Shown here one piece after another: positions 36,939 to 46,865 of a DNA stretch of 64,000 nucleotides (positions are counted from its first letter, which is position 1; every line of letters starts with the position of its first letter). The notes under the pieces were generated by a model. The model did no database searches. It was given only the letters and a program-made list of their open reading frames with translations, and was not told where the DNA came from. The translations under genes and the position numbers were made by a program. Source of the DNA: Varibaculum prostatecancerukia (GTDB lineage Bacteria; Actinomycetota; Actinomycetes; Actinomycetales; Actinomycetaceae); the NCBI RefSeq assembly GCF_943169825.2, contig NZ_OW968402.1, forward strand, positions 2,046,001 through 2,110,000. Direction: 5' to 3'.

Positions 36939-38078
36939 CTAGTCGCTACCAACCTCAAGCTGTAATAGGTTCTGCCACTGGTCAGCACGTTTACCATAGG
37001 TGAGCAGGCCGCCGATCTCCAGCATCCGTTTACTGGCCAGCCCTAACCCCATCTTCGAAGAATCCACTGTCCTGCCCCGGATCTGATTCTTGGTTTCTAG
37101 GCGGAAGCTATTTTCATAAATCCGCGCATTGACAGTTACTGGATGCTTAGGATCGCCATAGCGGAAAATATTTTCAAAAAGTTCTGCCACCACCTGCGCC
37201 ACTGTGCGCTGCTGCTGCCGAGAACACTCAATTTCTCCAGTTTTTTCACACTGGTAGGAAACCGGGAATCCCTGCTTCTTAAGCTGGGCTACCGCCTTAG
37301 AGAGCACCTCCGTTAAGCTCTGGGTCACCACCTCGGTCTTTTCCGGCAAGGTTTTTTCCGAATTGATGAGGGCGCGGATAGCCTGCGATATTTCTGCGGC
37401 CTCGTGCGCGGCAGTGTCCCTAAACTCCTCTAAAGGTAACAAGTCCCGCTGGCTTTGTTCCGCAGCGAGTGCAATATGTGTGCAGTGCCGTAAAACATTA
37501 TCGTGGAGGCGAACATTAAGGTCCCGCCGCTCCGCCTCGCGGGCTTCCTGTTCTTCGCGTCCTACCTGAAAAGAACGATCCATCCAGGTTTTTACTAAAA
37601 TCCCGGCAATCGAGAAACAGGCCACATCCGAAAAAGCACTTACCGCTTCGAAATCTACCGGGTTTGCCCAGACGAAAAAGAAAAAGACATTAATTACCGT
37701 AGGAATCAATACTGCTGGCCCTAAGCGCTTGGGGGAAAAAGAAAAAGTATCTAAGAGGGCAATATTGGAGGCGGGGAAAATCGGTGCCCAATAAATCTCA
37801 TCTCCCCCAATTAATGCGACCGAGGTGAGGGCGTAACCTACCCAGAAAACGGGGAAACGTATCGCTAATATGGCCATGACTAAAGCCTCAATCGCCAGCA
37901 GGTATCCGATGTCAAATTCTTGGGTTAATATCCCGTCATACAGCAAGAACAGACAGTTAAAAACCGCGACCGTGATAATGATGGCTCGAAGTAATAAAAC
38001 CTTACGTGCGAACTTCTTCCCTAAAGTTTGCCGATCAAAATATAAATACGAGCCCAGAACCTTAAATACCGCATCCAC
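36939..38078 (-). CDS. Sensor histidine kinase (NarL-partner type)
   Basis: Five or six N-terminal membrane helices (~170 residues) without a large external loop suggest membrane or intramembrane sensing. A coiled stretch and an H-box-like LHDNVLRHCTHIALA follow, then a small HATPase domain (VVAELFENIFRYG, MGLGLASKRMLEIGG). The start is GTG 38078, without a strong ribosome site. It lies tail to tail with the response regulator, 39 bases apart. Signal unknown. Confidence 0.78.
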   Translation of the reverse strand: MDAVFKVLGSYLYFDRQTLGKKFARKVLLLRAIIITVAVFNCLFLLYDGILTQEFDIGYLLAIEALVMAILAIRFPVFWVGYALTSVALIGGDEIYWAPIFPASNIALLDTFSFSPKRLGPAVLIPTVINVFFFFVWANPVDFEAVSAFSDVACFSIAGILVKTWMDRSFQVGREEQEAREAERRDLNVRLHDNVLRHCTHIALAAEQSQRDLLPLEEFRDTAAHEAAEISQAIRALINSEKTLPEKTEVVTQSLTEVLSKAVAQLKKQGFPVSYQCEKTGEIECSRQQQRTVAQVVAELFENIFRYGDPKHPVTVNARIYENSFRLETKNQIRGRTVDSSKMGLGLASKRMLEIGGLLTYGKRADQWQNLLQLEVGSD

Positions 38079-38269
38079 AGGAAAATCATACTGAGAATCG
38101 CCCGGTAGCTGGAAGGCTTAGGGTTTATTACCGAATATTTCGCCGCTTTTTCTCTGAGTATCTGGGGGATTAAAACCAGATTCGGCAGGTGGAAGCGATC
38201 GCTGCGAGCGCTCTTTCGGAAAGCGGCAGGCAGGTGGGTTAAAATCATTGCAGATACCTAGGAGAAAAA

Positions 38270-39265
38270 ATGACTGATGACCTTTTGCTGACACCAACTA
38301 TTCGTCCTCGCCGCCTGCGGGCTTTCCCCGCGATGCGCAACCTGATTGCCGAAACCCGGGTGAGTCCCGCCCAGCTGATGCTGCCCGCGTTTGTGCGGGA
38401 CGGGATTGAGGAAGCGGTAGAGATTCCCTCTCTACCAGGGGTTTTCCAGCATACAGTGGAGTCGATTCGCGAACTGGCCGCCGAGTGCGTACAGGCCGGG
38501 GTGGGCGGGATCATGTTATTCGGGATTCCCAATACTGCTGATAAGGACGCGCAGGGCAGCCCCGCCTGGGATCCCAACGGGATTTTGAATCGCGGTATCC
38601 GTGCGGTGCGCGAAGAAGTAGGAAATGACCTGGTAGTGGGGGCAGACACCTGCCTGGATGAGTTCACCAGCCACGGACATTGCGGGGTAGTCACCGCCGA
38701 CGGTCAAGTCGATAATGACGCCACCTTGCCGCTATATGCGAAAATGGCGCTCAGTCAGGCGCGCGCCGGAGCCCATATGGTAGCGCCTTCCGGGATGATG
38801 GACGGCCAGATCGCGGTGATTCGCGAGGCGCTTGACGACGCCGGATTCACCGACACCGTGATTTTGGCTTACTCTGCGAAATACGCCTCCGCTTTCTTTG
38901 GTCCTTTCCGGGATGCGGTTGCCTGCTCTCTAGAGGGCGATCGGCGCTCTTACCAGCAAGATCCCCGTAACCGCCGGGAGGGCGTATTTGAAACCCAGCT
39001 AGATTTAACCGAGGGCGCCGATATGGTGATGGTTAAACCTGCCGGTTACTATCTGGATGTACTGGCCGATGTGGCGGAAATGTCCCCGGTTCCAGTCGCG
39101 GCCTACCAGGTCAGCGGGGAATACGCCATGTTAGAGGCAGCAGCCGCTAATGGGTGGATTGACCGCGAGCGCGCCATTGACGAATCCTTGCACGCGATTG
39201 TGCGTGCCGGAGCCGATATGGTGCTCACCTATTGGGCGCTAGAGTACGCACAGCAAGACAACTAA
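38270..39265 (+). CDS. hemB: Delta-aminolevulinic acid dehydratase (porphobilinogen synthase)
   Basis: Condenses two ALA to porphobilinogen, feeding the HemC domain encoded at 30.3-31.3 kb. It contains IMLFGIPN, the zinc-type cysteine cluster [15 protein letters not shown], the first active-site Lys in [14 protein letters not shown] and the Schiff-base Lys in [13 protein letters not shown]. The length is 331 aa; ATG 38270 follows CTAGGAGAAAA. It is 6 kb from the main heme genes and divergent from the histidine kinase. Confidence 0.96.
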   Translation: MTDDLLLTPTIRPRRLRAFPAMRNLIAETRVSPAQLMLPAFVRDGIEEAVEIPSLPGVFQHTVESIRELAAECVQAGVGGIMLFGIPNTADKDAQGSPAWDPNGILNRGIRAVREEVGNDLVVGADTCLDEFTSHGHCGVVTADGQVDNDATLPLYAKMALSQARAGAHMVAPSGMMDGQIAVIREALDDAGFTDTVILAYSAKYASAFFGPFRDAVACSLEGDRRSYQQDPRNRREGVFETQLDLTEGADMVMVKPAGYYLDVLADVAEMSPVPVAAYQVSGEYAMLEAAAANGWIDRERAIDESLHAIVRAGADMVLTYWALEYAQQDN

Positions 39266-39273
39266 GCTGCTCA

Positions 39274-40887
39274 ATGCCTGATTCTTTCCGCCTGCTTGCA
39301 GTTTCCGAGGTGGCACATGCCGCTAACTGTCAGTGGCGGCTTTGGTGCTACCTCACCGGTAATACTGAGCTGGAAGCCTCCGATGTTTTTCACCGCTATA
39401 TCGGGGATTTAACTAGCGGCGAGGATGAAAAACTAGCGGCGAAGTATCGGGCGTCCGGGAGAATTTTCCAAACTGAGCTGGAATTAACCGCCGAAGATCT
39501 GAACGGAACCCTGCCGTTTTTGGTTTACGAGGACGATTCTTGGGTGCTGCAAATGGTGCGCTTTTCCGCCCATGCCCGCCAAGACTCGGTGAACCTCCTT
39601 GCCGGATATGCGCATCTGGCTCGGCATAATCAGGAGTTATTAAACGCAGATTTTCCCGCTTTAGCGGCAAAACTCGCCCCTTACGCCCAAGTGTTGCTGG
39701 CTGATGGCAAGACCATAGACTTTTCTCTGGATGAACTGGAAGAGCTGTGGGAACCCATTTATGCCCAGGCACAGGAAATGGCGGCTGACCAGGATTTACT
39801 TGCCGCTACCCCCGAGGAGACTTGGCGCGCCCTCGACACGGTTTGCGGTAGTTGCTCCCATTGCCGTTGGGCACTGGAGCGTTACGATGATCCCCTGCTG
39901 ATCAGCGGGGTAGGTCCCGGACTGCGCAGGGAATTGCGAGCCGAAAATATTTTCACTGCCAGCGGTTTTGCTGCCAATCCTCCTAGGGGATATAGCCCGG
40001 AGTTAATCCGGCAAGCCCAGTTGCAGGTGGCGCAACATCCAGGAGAACTACTGCTAGAAACTAATCCGCTGGCTCCGGCGCTAATGGCTCTTCCCGAACC
40101 TCACCCGGGGGATGTGTATTTAGATTTTGAGAACGACTCCCTGTGGGGTTGGACCCTAAAAGATCACACCGGGCTGATTTACCTAGGCGGAATAGTCTGC
40201 TGCGATGAAGATTCTTGGGGTGAACAGAAAACTTTAACTCCGGCGCTACCGGTTCGTGGCCAAGAATCGCTACCGGCAGCAGACACCCTAAACGTGGCGG
40301 AGGAAGTAGGGGAACTATCTAAGCGTATCGGCGGAAAATATCGGAGGTTTTGGGCGCATAATCGCAGCCAGGAACGCCAGCTGCTGATTGATTTACTCGA
40401 TTTTTTGCGCCAGCGTTTCCGCCAGTTCCCGCAAATGCATATCTACCATTATTCCCCGCAAGAACGCCTCTACCTGCAACGTCTCTCTTCTCGCCACGGC
40501 CTATTAGCAGGTGAAGTGCGCTACCTACTGGCTGCGGGCGGCCCCATGCGGGACCTGCAGCAAGTGGTGCAATCAGCTATTCGCACTGGTCAAGGCGGAT
40601 ATTCCCTTAAAGAGATGGAACCGTTCTATATGGGGTCTTGGATGCGCTCAGAAGACCTGGATAACGGCGCGGATTCGGTAATCGTCTATGACGCACTCTC
40701 GCGAGCAGGCGCCCTCGATCCGGGAGCCGAGCTTAGCGTTGATGCTGCCGAGCAGCTACGGCTCCTCGCCCTCTATAACGAGTATGACTGCTGTTCAACC
40801 GCACTTTTGCACCACTGGTTAATCGCTCAACGCCGCCGCCCGCGCCTGAGGGCCAAGCTGGATCCCGCCGCCCTAACCACCAAATAA
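39274..40887 (+). CDS. TM0106-type RecB-like nuclease
   Basis: 537 aa. The N-terminal half looks like the TM0106 family of predicted RecB-fold nucleases, with cysteines in ANCQWRLWCYL and CGSCSHCRW that could hold an Fe-S cluster as in Cas4/AddB. The C-terminal half looks RNase H-like (VYLDFENDSLW with Asp/Glu; later YNEYDCCST). Such proteins are often fused to a helicase; none follows here. ATG 39274 lies eight bases after hemB. A nucleic-acid-processing role is inferred from fold only. Confidence 0.65.
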   Translation: MPDSFRLLAVSEVAHAANCQWRLWCYLTGNTELEASDVFHRYIGDLTSGEDEKLAAKYRASGRIFQTELELTAEDLNGTLPFLVYEDDSWVLQMVRFSAHARQDSVNLLAGYAHLARHNQELLNADFPALAAKLAPYAQVLLADGKTIDFSLDELEELWEPIYAQAQEMAADQDLLAATPEETWRALDTVCGSCSHCRWALERYDDPLLISGVGPGLRRELRAENIFTASGFAANPPRGYSPELIRQAQLQVAQHPGELLLETNPLAPALMALPEPHPGDVYLDFENDSLWGWTLKDHTGLIYLGGIVCCDEDSWGEQKTLTPALPVRGQESLPAADTLNVAEEVGELSKRIGGKYRRFWAHNRSQERQLLIDLLDFLRQRFRQFPQMHIYHYSPQERLYLQRLSSRHGLLAGEVRYLLAAGGPMRDLQQVVQSAIRTGQGGYSLKEMEPFYMGSWMRSEDLDNGADSVIVYDALSRAGALDPGAELSVDAAEQLRLLALYNEYDCCSTALLHHWLIAQRRRPRLRAKLDPAALTTK

Positions 40888-40994
40888 ACTACGCCCTGGC
40901 CCCACCCGCTCCGCGTTAAGCTGTGCTTTTCGCTAAAGAAAAATTATTGCTAGCTCTACTTTTGTCCCCGCCATCCTCATGGGAAAATAGGGGT

Positions 40995-41516
40995 ATGAAT
41001 GATAATCAACCCCAATCCGGTAACTTCGAAAATCAGCAGCTTCCCGGGATCCAGACTGGATCCCCCAACCCCTCTTACCCGCAATACGCTTCTCAGAGTG
41101 ACTCCTCGTCCTATTCGACGCCGCTGCCGAACCAGCCTATGCCTAACGCTTCTAGCAGCGTCAGTGCAGATGAGCGGACTATGGCGATTCTGGCTCATTT
41201 AGCAGCACTAATCGCCATGGTAGTTTCTGCCGGTTGGCTTACCTTTGTAGGCCCCCTCATCGTTTGGTTTATTTATAAAGATAAAAGTCCTTTCGTGCGT
41301 AACGCGGCCGCGGGCGCCTTTAACTTTAACTTGGCGATGACTATCACTTCCGTGGTGGCTTGGATACTTTGCTTCACCATCATTTTGATACCCCTGTCCA
41401 TCATCGCGTTTATCGTTATTTTCGTGATGACCCTGGTGTGTTCGATTAAAGGCGCCGTTAAAGCCTCCGATAAAGAGTTTTACCACTACCCCTTCGGGAT
41501 TAACCTGCTGGACTAG
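40995..41516 (+). CDS. DUF4870 membrane protein
   Basis: About 60 Pro/Ser/Gln-rich N-terminal residues precede the DUF4870 domain: DERTMAILAHLAALIAMV, WFIYKDKSPFVRNAAAGAFNF, then two long hydrophobic helices and a conserved YPFGI end. ATG 40995 follows ATAGGGGT. Role unknown; the family is common in Gram-positive bacteria. Confidence 0.8.
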   Translation: MNDNQPQSGNFENQQLPGIQTGSPNPSYPQYASQSDSSSYSTPLPNQPMPNASSSVSADERTMAILAHLAALIAMVVSAGWLTFVGPLIVWFIYKDKSPFVRNAAAGAFNFNLAMTITSVVAWILCFTIILIPLSIIAFIVIFVMTLVCSIKGAVKASDKEFYHYPFGINLLD

Positions 41517-41723
41517 CTTGCTGGGAACCGCTCCTAGATTTTTGTGACCTAGCATACTTACGGAACGATATCCCTGGTAAGAGGATTTTCTCTTCCCATT
41601 TTTTCCAGTTTTCAGATTTTTTCTGTCCCTGACCCAGGAATCTTTCAGCCCGGATAGAAAAGCTAACATTTGTTTATTTGGGTTACCTAAGTTGTGCTTG
41701 GGTTGTTTTGAAAGGATCTGGAC

Positions 41724-43091
41724 TTGTCCTTCGTGGGAAGAGCTTGGCGATACGTCGTTAGAAAACCAGTTAGAACTATTGTTATCTTCGCAGTGCTCAC
41801 TTTAGTGGCCACCGTTTTGATGTCGGCGGATGCCATCGAGAGGGCGAGCGCCCGCGAGAGCGCGAAGGTAGAGGCCAAGGCGGGAGCCGGCTTCGTCCTA
41901 GGAAATAATCCCCAGTTCAATCAGGGAACCCCGCGGGGAGCTGGAACTGTTAAACCTGCAGATATCGCCCAAATAGCGCACCTACCCGAGGTTAAAAGCT
42001 ATGTGGCTAGGCAAAACGTGACCGCTGATTTGGTTGGTGCCCAGACTCAGAAACTGGGAACCAATGACTATGACGCCAAAAAGGAAGCCCAATTTGGCAA
42101 TGCGGTGAACGTGTGGGGAGTAAACCGTACCGATATCGACAATAATTTCCGTTCTGGGGCGTTAACCTTGGTGGCGGGACGGCATTTAAAGCCTGGCGAT
42201 CACCATAAGGCAATCATCCACGAAGATTTGGCGAAAGCTAATGGCCTGAAAATCGGCAGCAAGCTGAAACTCAAAGGTAATCCTTATGACGTCGATAATT
42301 TGCGAAAGTCCACTGCGGAAACCGAAATGGAAATCGTGGGATTGGTGCGCGGCTCCAATACTCGGCAGGCAGCGCAACGCAGCGAGCTGTTTGCCAATAC
42401 CGTTTACACGGATTTGGATACTACCCGCGCCCTCTACCAGATGGGCAAAGACAACGAGATTTACCAGGATGCTAACTTTTTCGTTGCTTCCGAAAAGGAT
42501 TTAGAGCAGGTAGAAAAGAAAGCCGGTTCCCTCAAGATTGATTGGCGCAACTACCAACTATCGCCCGCCACCCAATATTTAGCAGGGATTACCGGGGCGC
42601 TTAGCGGGATAAATTCCCTGATGAGCACCACTAAGATTGCAGCGTTTGGTTTTGCGCTGTTGATTTTAACGCTGGTGTTGTTCCTATGGATGAATGAACG
42701 CAAGAAAGAAACGGGGGTACTACTTTCGGTCGGCACCTCCAAGGCCAGTATTTTCGCGCAGTACCTGTGTGAACTGGTGATTACCGCGATCCCTGCGTTT
42801 GTGTTGGCGTTCTTTATTTCTGGAGCAGTCGCGCAATGGCTGGGCAATTCCGCATTGGCCTCGGTCAATAGTTCACTAATGCAAGAATTGGCTCAGGCCG
42901 GGCAGGCAGGCGCCGATATGGAATCTTCGGCGGCGACTAAGACCCTGGACGCGTTAGCAGTTTCGCTAGCTACGCCTTCGGTGATTACTGCCGTGTTACT
43001 AACTCTGCTGGTAGGCGTGCTTTGCGTATTGGCGGCGTCCTTCCCGATGCTGCGCCGCCCGCCGCGTGCCCTCTTGGTGGATATCAAATGA
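41724..43091 (+). CDS. MacB/FtsX-type ABC transporter permease (first)
   Basis: 455 aa. The N-terminal membrane helix precedes a large extracytoplasmic MacB-like domain (~230 residues), then three C-terminal helices with the FtsX-like motif WMNERKKETGVLLSVGTSKASIFAQYLCELV. The TTG start at 41724 has GAAAGGATC upstream. With the next two genes it forms an export or mechanotransmission type ABC system. The cargo could be a peptide, lipid or antibiotic; the sequence does not say. Confidence 0.85.
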   Translation: MSFVGRAWRYVVRKPVRTIVIFAVLTLVATVLMSADAIERASARESAKVEAKAGAGFVLGNNPQFNQGTPRGAGTVKPADIAQIAHLPEVKSYVARQNVTADLVGAQTQKLGTNDYDAKKEAQFGNAVNVWGVNRTDIDNNFRSGALTLVAGRHLKPGDHHKAIIHEDLAKANGLKIGSKLKLKGNPYDVDNLRKSTAETEMEIVGLVRGSNTRQAAQRSELFANTVYTDLDTTRALYQMGKDNEIYQDANFFVASEKDLEQVEKKAGSLKIDWRNYQLSPATQYLAGITGALSGINSLMSTTKIAAFGFALLILTLVLFLWMNERKKETGVLLSVGTSKASIFAQYLCELVITAIPAFVLAFFISGAVAQWLGNSALASVNSSLMQELAQAGQAGADMESSAATKTLDALAVSLATPSVITAVLLTLLVGVLCVLAASFPMLRRPPRALLVDIK

Positions 43092-44302
43092 GGTCGCTTA
43101 GTATTTGGCGGCGCGCCTGGTATTCACTCATCCGTCGCCCGCGCCGCGCCTTGCTGCTCATGCTAATAATGGCGGTGGTTTTTACCGCGCTGGTTTCCCA
43201 GTCAGGGGTGCGCGCGCAGGTGGCCGGGATTTCCGGGGCAATTAACTCCGGGGTGAACGCGGGATTCACTGCCCACAGCAATAGTGGCACTATCTCTTTA
43301 GCGCAAGCAGAAAAGCTGAACCGCTTGCCACAGGTGAAACGCTCGGCTTTCGAAAAAGAAACTTTGGCTAAGCCGGAGGGCGCGCAGCTGGTAACTACCG
43401 CTTCCGGGGTGCAACTTGACGGCGAGTTCGCGGGTGATGCCGGGATTATCGGGACAACTAATAGTCATTTGCATCCGTCTTTTATGGGTAGGCTGTACCG
43501 GCTAGAAAGTGGCACACATTTGACAGCCAGCAAACGAGGCGCCCTGATTCACCGCGAGTTTGCTGAGCGCAATGGTTTACGTGTTGGCAGCCAGCTACGC
43601 CTGAACGCCAAGGGAAATGCAGTAAAAGTGCCGGTAGTAGGGGTTTTCAGCGGAAAAACTGAGAATCTGGGAGGACTACCCGCCGGGGCTTCCGAGAATC
43701 AGATTTTTACGGACCTAAAAAGCAGTCAACTCTTGGGAGGGAAAGAACTGACCACCGCTAGGTACTTTACCGGGGACGCCACCGAGTTACCGGCGGCTTT
43801 GCGCGGGGCTAAACAGACGGATTCGGAGCTGAATTTCGAATCTAATGCCTCCCAATTTGCGGGGGTGCTGGCTACCCTTTCGGGGGTGAATAAGCTGCTC
43901 ACCGGGCTGGCTGTGGGAGTCGGTGGAGCCGGGCTAGCCGCCCTCGCCCTGATAATGATCTTTTGGATCCGCGGACGCACCCGCGAGATCGGGGTGCTGC
44001 TGGCTGTAGGAAAAACCAAAGCGAATATCTTGGGGCAACTCGCCCTAGAGGCCGCTTTCTTGGCGCTAATAGGCAGCGCTATCGGAGCGGTCCTGGGATT
44101 TCTGCTGTCAGGGAAGGTATCTGCCCTGGTCTTTGCCAAGTCCGCCAGCCCGTCTTTATCCGCCCTGTCTGCGAGCGGGAGCGCCGGGAGTATCCTGGCC
44201 GCCCTCGTCCTCGGATATGTGATTACTTTTGTGGCGCTACTTTTAGCGACCGTTCCCCTGCTTCGTCAAACCCCGCGAGCTATTCTCGCAAAAATTAGTT
44301 AG
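43088..44302 (+). CDS. MacB/FtsX-type ABC transporter permease (second)
   Basis: 404 aa, same plan as its neighbour: an N-terminal helix (RRALLLMLIMAVVFTALV), an external domain, and three C-terminal helices with IRGRTREIGVLLAVGKTKANI. Its ATG overlaps the previous stop (ATGA), so the two permeases are translationally coupled and probably form a heterodimer. Confidence 0.85.
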   Translation: MRSLSIWRRAWYSLIRRPRRALLLMLIMAVVFTALVSQSGVRAQVAGISGAINSGVNAGFTAHSNSGTISLAQAEKLNRLPQVKRSAFEKETLAKPEGAQLVTTASGVQLDGEFAGDAGIIGTTNSHLHPSFMGRLYRLESGTHLTASKRGALIHREFAERNGLRVGSQLRLNAKGNAVKVPVVGVFSGKTENLGGLPAGASENQIFTDLKSSQLLGGKELTTARYFTGDATELPAALRGAKQTDSELNFESNASQFAGVLATLSGVNKLLTGLAVGVGGAGLAALALIMIFWIRGRTREIGVLLAVGKTKANILGQLALEAAFLALIGSAIGAVLGFLLSGKVSALVFAKSASPSLSALSASGSAGSILAALVLGYVITFVALLLATVPLLRQTPRAILAKIS

Positions 44303-44310
44303 GAAAGATT

Positions 44311-44943
44311 ATGAGTATTTTGCAGTTAGACCACCTTGAATATGTGTATCCGGGAACCAGCACCCAGATCCTGTCGGACGTGTGCACCGAGTTCGAGACC
44401 GGGAAGTTCTATGCGATTGTAGGTGCCTCAGGAGCCGGCAAATCCACCCTGTTGAACCTGCTGGCCGGATTGGATAAACCCACCTCCGGGGCAGTGCGCT
44501 TTGATGGTACCGATATTGCGGAGACTGGCTATGCTCAGCACCGCAAAAAGCAGATTTCGCTGGTTTTCCAAAACTATAATCTGATTGATTATTTGACGCC
44601 ACTAGAGAACTTGCGGCTGGTGAATGGGAAAGCCGGGATTGATACTTTGACCCAGCTGGGGCTGTCTGAAAAGGAGGCGCGGCGCAGCGTTATGGCGCTT
44701 TCGGGGGGTCAGCAGCAGCGGGTAGCTATCGGCAGGGCGCTAGTGTCGGGGGCTCCGATTATTTTGGCGGATGAACCTACTGGGAACCTGGATGAGGATA
44801 CCGCCCGCGAAGTAATCGAGATCTTGCAGCGGGCCGCTCATGAACAGGGCAAATGCGTGATCGTGGTGACCCATTCGCGCCAACTTGCCCGCAGCGCCGA
44901 CGTTACGTTACGCCTAAATCGCCGCAAGCTAGTGGTGGCTTAA
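44311..44943 (+). CDS. MacB/LolD-type ABC transporter ATPase
   Basis: 210 aa: Walker A GASGAGKSTLLNLLAGL, Q-loop VFQNYNLIDYLT, signature LSGGQQQRVAIGRAL, Walker B ILADEPTGNLDEDT and the switch His in VVTHSRQ. The short length and sequence fit the LolD/MacB group that pairs with FtsX-type permeases. It starts nine bases after the second permease. No kinase/regulator pair of the BceRS type is adjacent. Confidence 0.93.
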   Translation: MSILQLDHLEYVYPGTSTQILSDVCTEFETGKFYAIVGASGAGKSTLLNLLAGLDKPTSGAVRFDGTDIAETGYAQHRKKQISLVFQNYNLIDYLTPLENLRLVNGKAGIDTLTQLGLSEKEARRSVMALSGGQQQRVAIGRALVSGAPIILADEPTGNLDEDTAREVIEILQRAAHEQGKCVIVVTHSRQLARSADVTLRLNRRKLVVA

Positions 44944-45099
44944 TCTCCCAATAGTCCCGCGTAAGCGTGCCGGAGCTTCGCGGTATACCGAAACCTGGAA
45001 AACAATGCTGTTAAAGTTACGAAGGAGCAAGACTTTACTATTGGGTTAAGAGCGCTAGCTGCGAAAAGAAACACGCTGCACGCGAGGAAGTGATCAAAA

Positions 45100-45996
45100 G
45101 TGACGAAGGGGTTATTTGTAGGTCTCGCAACGCTCGATGTGATCCAGTTAGTGGAAAAGCTCCCGGCAGAAAATGAAAAAATCAGAGCCCTCGATTTCGC
45201 GTTTGCCGCAGGGGGACCTGCCACGAATGCTGCGGTGGCTTTCGCACACGGATATTCACAGTTAGGACAAGGCTTAGAAAATAGCGACGATGCGGTTCTA
45301 GTAACCCGGATATCAAATGATCGCATTGGTGACCTGATTCGCGAAGACCTCGAAAAACAGCATGTCTGCGTTAAGGCATCCGCACTACCTGGAAACACGT
45401 CCTCGACCGTGGCCACAATTTTAGTAACTAAATCAACTGGCGATAGAGCGGTAGTATCTGCTACTGACCAGCGAAAGATCGCCCCTGCTGTTAGCGCGAT
45501 TGCTATCGAGGTCGAGGATTTCAACATTGTGGAAACCGATGGTTACGAAACCGATCTCACCCTAGAGGTACTAAAGCGTGCCCAAAATGCAGGAGTAACC
45601 ACGGTTTTAGATGGAGGGAGCGTTAAAAGCTATACCCAGGAACTTTTACCTTTTATCGATGTTGCCATTGTTTCGGAGCCATTTGCCGCAGGTCGCAGCT
45701 CCAGCAAACTTTTCGACTATCTAGCAAAATTTGGGGTCAAATATTCAGCGATTACTCGAGGTAGCAAAGAGATCCTCTATTCGGCGGATGGAGTTACCGG
45801 AACAGTGAAACCCCGCCAGACAACAGCCGTAGACACTCTTGGTGCCGGGGACTTCTTCCATGGAGGTTTCGTAAAAGCCCTGGGCAGGCAAGAGCTTACT
45901 GTTGATACTTTCTTAGATGCGCTTTCCAAAGCGAGCCGGATCGCGGCTTTATCGATTCAATCCTTCGGCACCCGTAATTGGTTGGAAGGAAACTAG
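45100..45996 (+). CDS. PfkB-family carbohydrate kinase
   Basis: 298 aa ribokinase-fold kinase. The N-terminal LFVGLATLDVI, the di-Gly motif AAGGPATNAAVA, the catalytic C-terminal DTLGAGDFFHGGF (base Asp and anion hole) and a long loop are visible. The substrate is a sugar or sugar phosphate and cannot be chosen by eye. The start is GTG 45100 after GAGGAAG. It converges on a P-loop kinase gene with a four-base overlap; both could serve the same salvage pathway. Confidence 0.85.
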   Translation: MTKGLFVGLATLDVIQLVEKLPAENEKIRALDFAFAAGGPATNAAVAFAHGYSQLGQGLENSDDAVLVTRISNDRIGDLIREDLEKQHVCVKASALPGNTSSTVATILVTKSTGDRAVVSATDQRKIAPAVSAIAIEVEDFNIVETDGYETDLTLEVLKRAQNAGVTTVLDGGSVKSYTQELLPFIDVAIVSEPFAAGRSSSKLFDYLAKFGVKYSAITRGSKEILYSADGVTGTVKPRQTTAVDTLGAGDFFHGGFVKALGRQELTVDTFLDALSKASRIAALSIQSFGTRNWLEGN

Positions 45997-46658
45997 CTTT
46001 TTTCTGCCGAAATATCGAAAAGTAATCTGATTAGCGCGTCTGCCTCGGACTTGGTTGTTTCAACAATATCTTTATTGGGAGAATCAACTTCATTTACCCA
46101 TTTGACCGCGAGTTTTCGAGAGCGTCCCCCAGCCATTTGCCTGTCAATAAGTCTATCTTTCAGTAAAGAAGTATCAGTATCTAAATACCAGAGGATATCT
46201 AGCATTTCTTTAACATATTCCCAACCGCCATTATTTGCGGCCAGATAATTCCCTTCAGTGACAACAACCTGAGTGTCTGGCTTGATCTCGATAGCAGCCG
46301 CAATCGGCTCGTGCAGCGAGCGCGAGTAGGTAGGGGCAAAGAGCGAATAGTTTACCTTTGCCCGCAACCGTTGCAGCAAGTCTAGGTATCCGTTCACATC
46401 AAAGGTTTCGGGCGCACCTTTACGATCTAGAAGCTGCTTTTGCCGCAATATCTCATTTGAAAAATGAAATCCATCCATAGGCAAATATGCACTAGGAATG
46501 TTTAAAACCTCCGCTAAATAATCAACGAGTTTTTGCGTTAACGTGGATTTCCCAGAGCCGGGAGGACCCGCTATACCGACAATATTGCGACCTGGGCGTA
46601 ACTGACGGCACAACTCTCGTGCGAGACTATCCAAGCATTCAAATTCGTAAATCTTCAC
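45993..46658 (-). CDS. P-loop nucleoside/sugar kinase-like protein
   Basis: 221 aa of the uridine-kinase/pantothenate-kinase-like class: GIAGPPGSGKSTLT (Walker A), LPMDGFHFSNEIL (catalytic Asp region) and VVVTEGNYLAA (Walker B-like). Members of this group include fructose kinases and YggC-like proteins. The start is GTG 46658 after a strong AGGAGG. Its substrate is unknown. Confidence 0.8.
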   Translation of the reverse strand: MKIYEFECLDSLARELCRQLRPGRNIVGIAGPPGSGKSTLTQKLVDYLAEVLNIPSAYLPMDGFHFSNEILRQKQLLDRKGAPETFDVNGYLDLLQRLRAKVNYSLFAPTYSRSLHEPIAAAIEIKPDTQVVVTEGNYLAANNGGWEYVKEMLDILWYLDTDTSLLKDRLIDRQMAGGRSRKLAVKWVNEVDSPNKDIVETTKSEADALIRLLFDISAEKS

Positions 46659-46865
46659 TCAATATCCTCCTAAAATAAATTTTACTGCTTTGGTTGCCGC
46701 CCGAAAGTGGAGTTAGTTCGCTCAACGCATTTTTGGGGATTAGAATAGTCGGACTTAGCTAACTTTGTATAGCAACGAACGTAGTGTCTATCAAAGAATC
46801 TTGGATCATCCGGGTGTTTTTCTATACAGGAGGACGCAAAGCCATAGCGGATCACCACATCAAGA

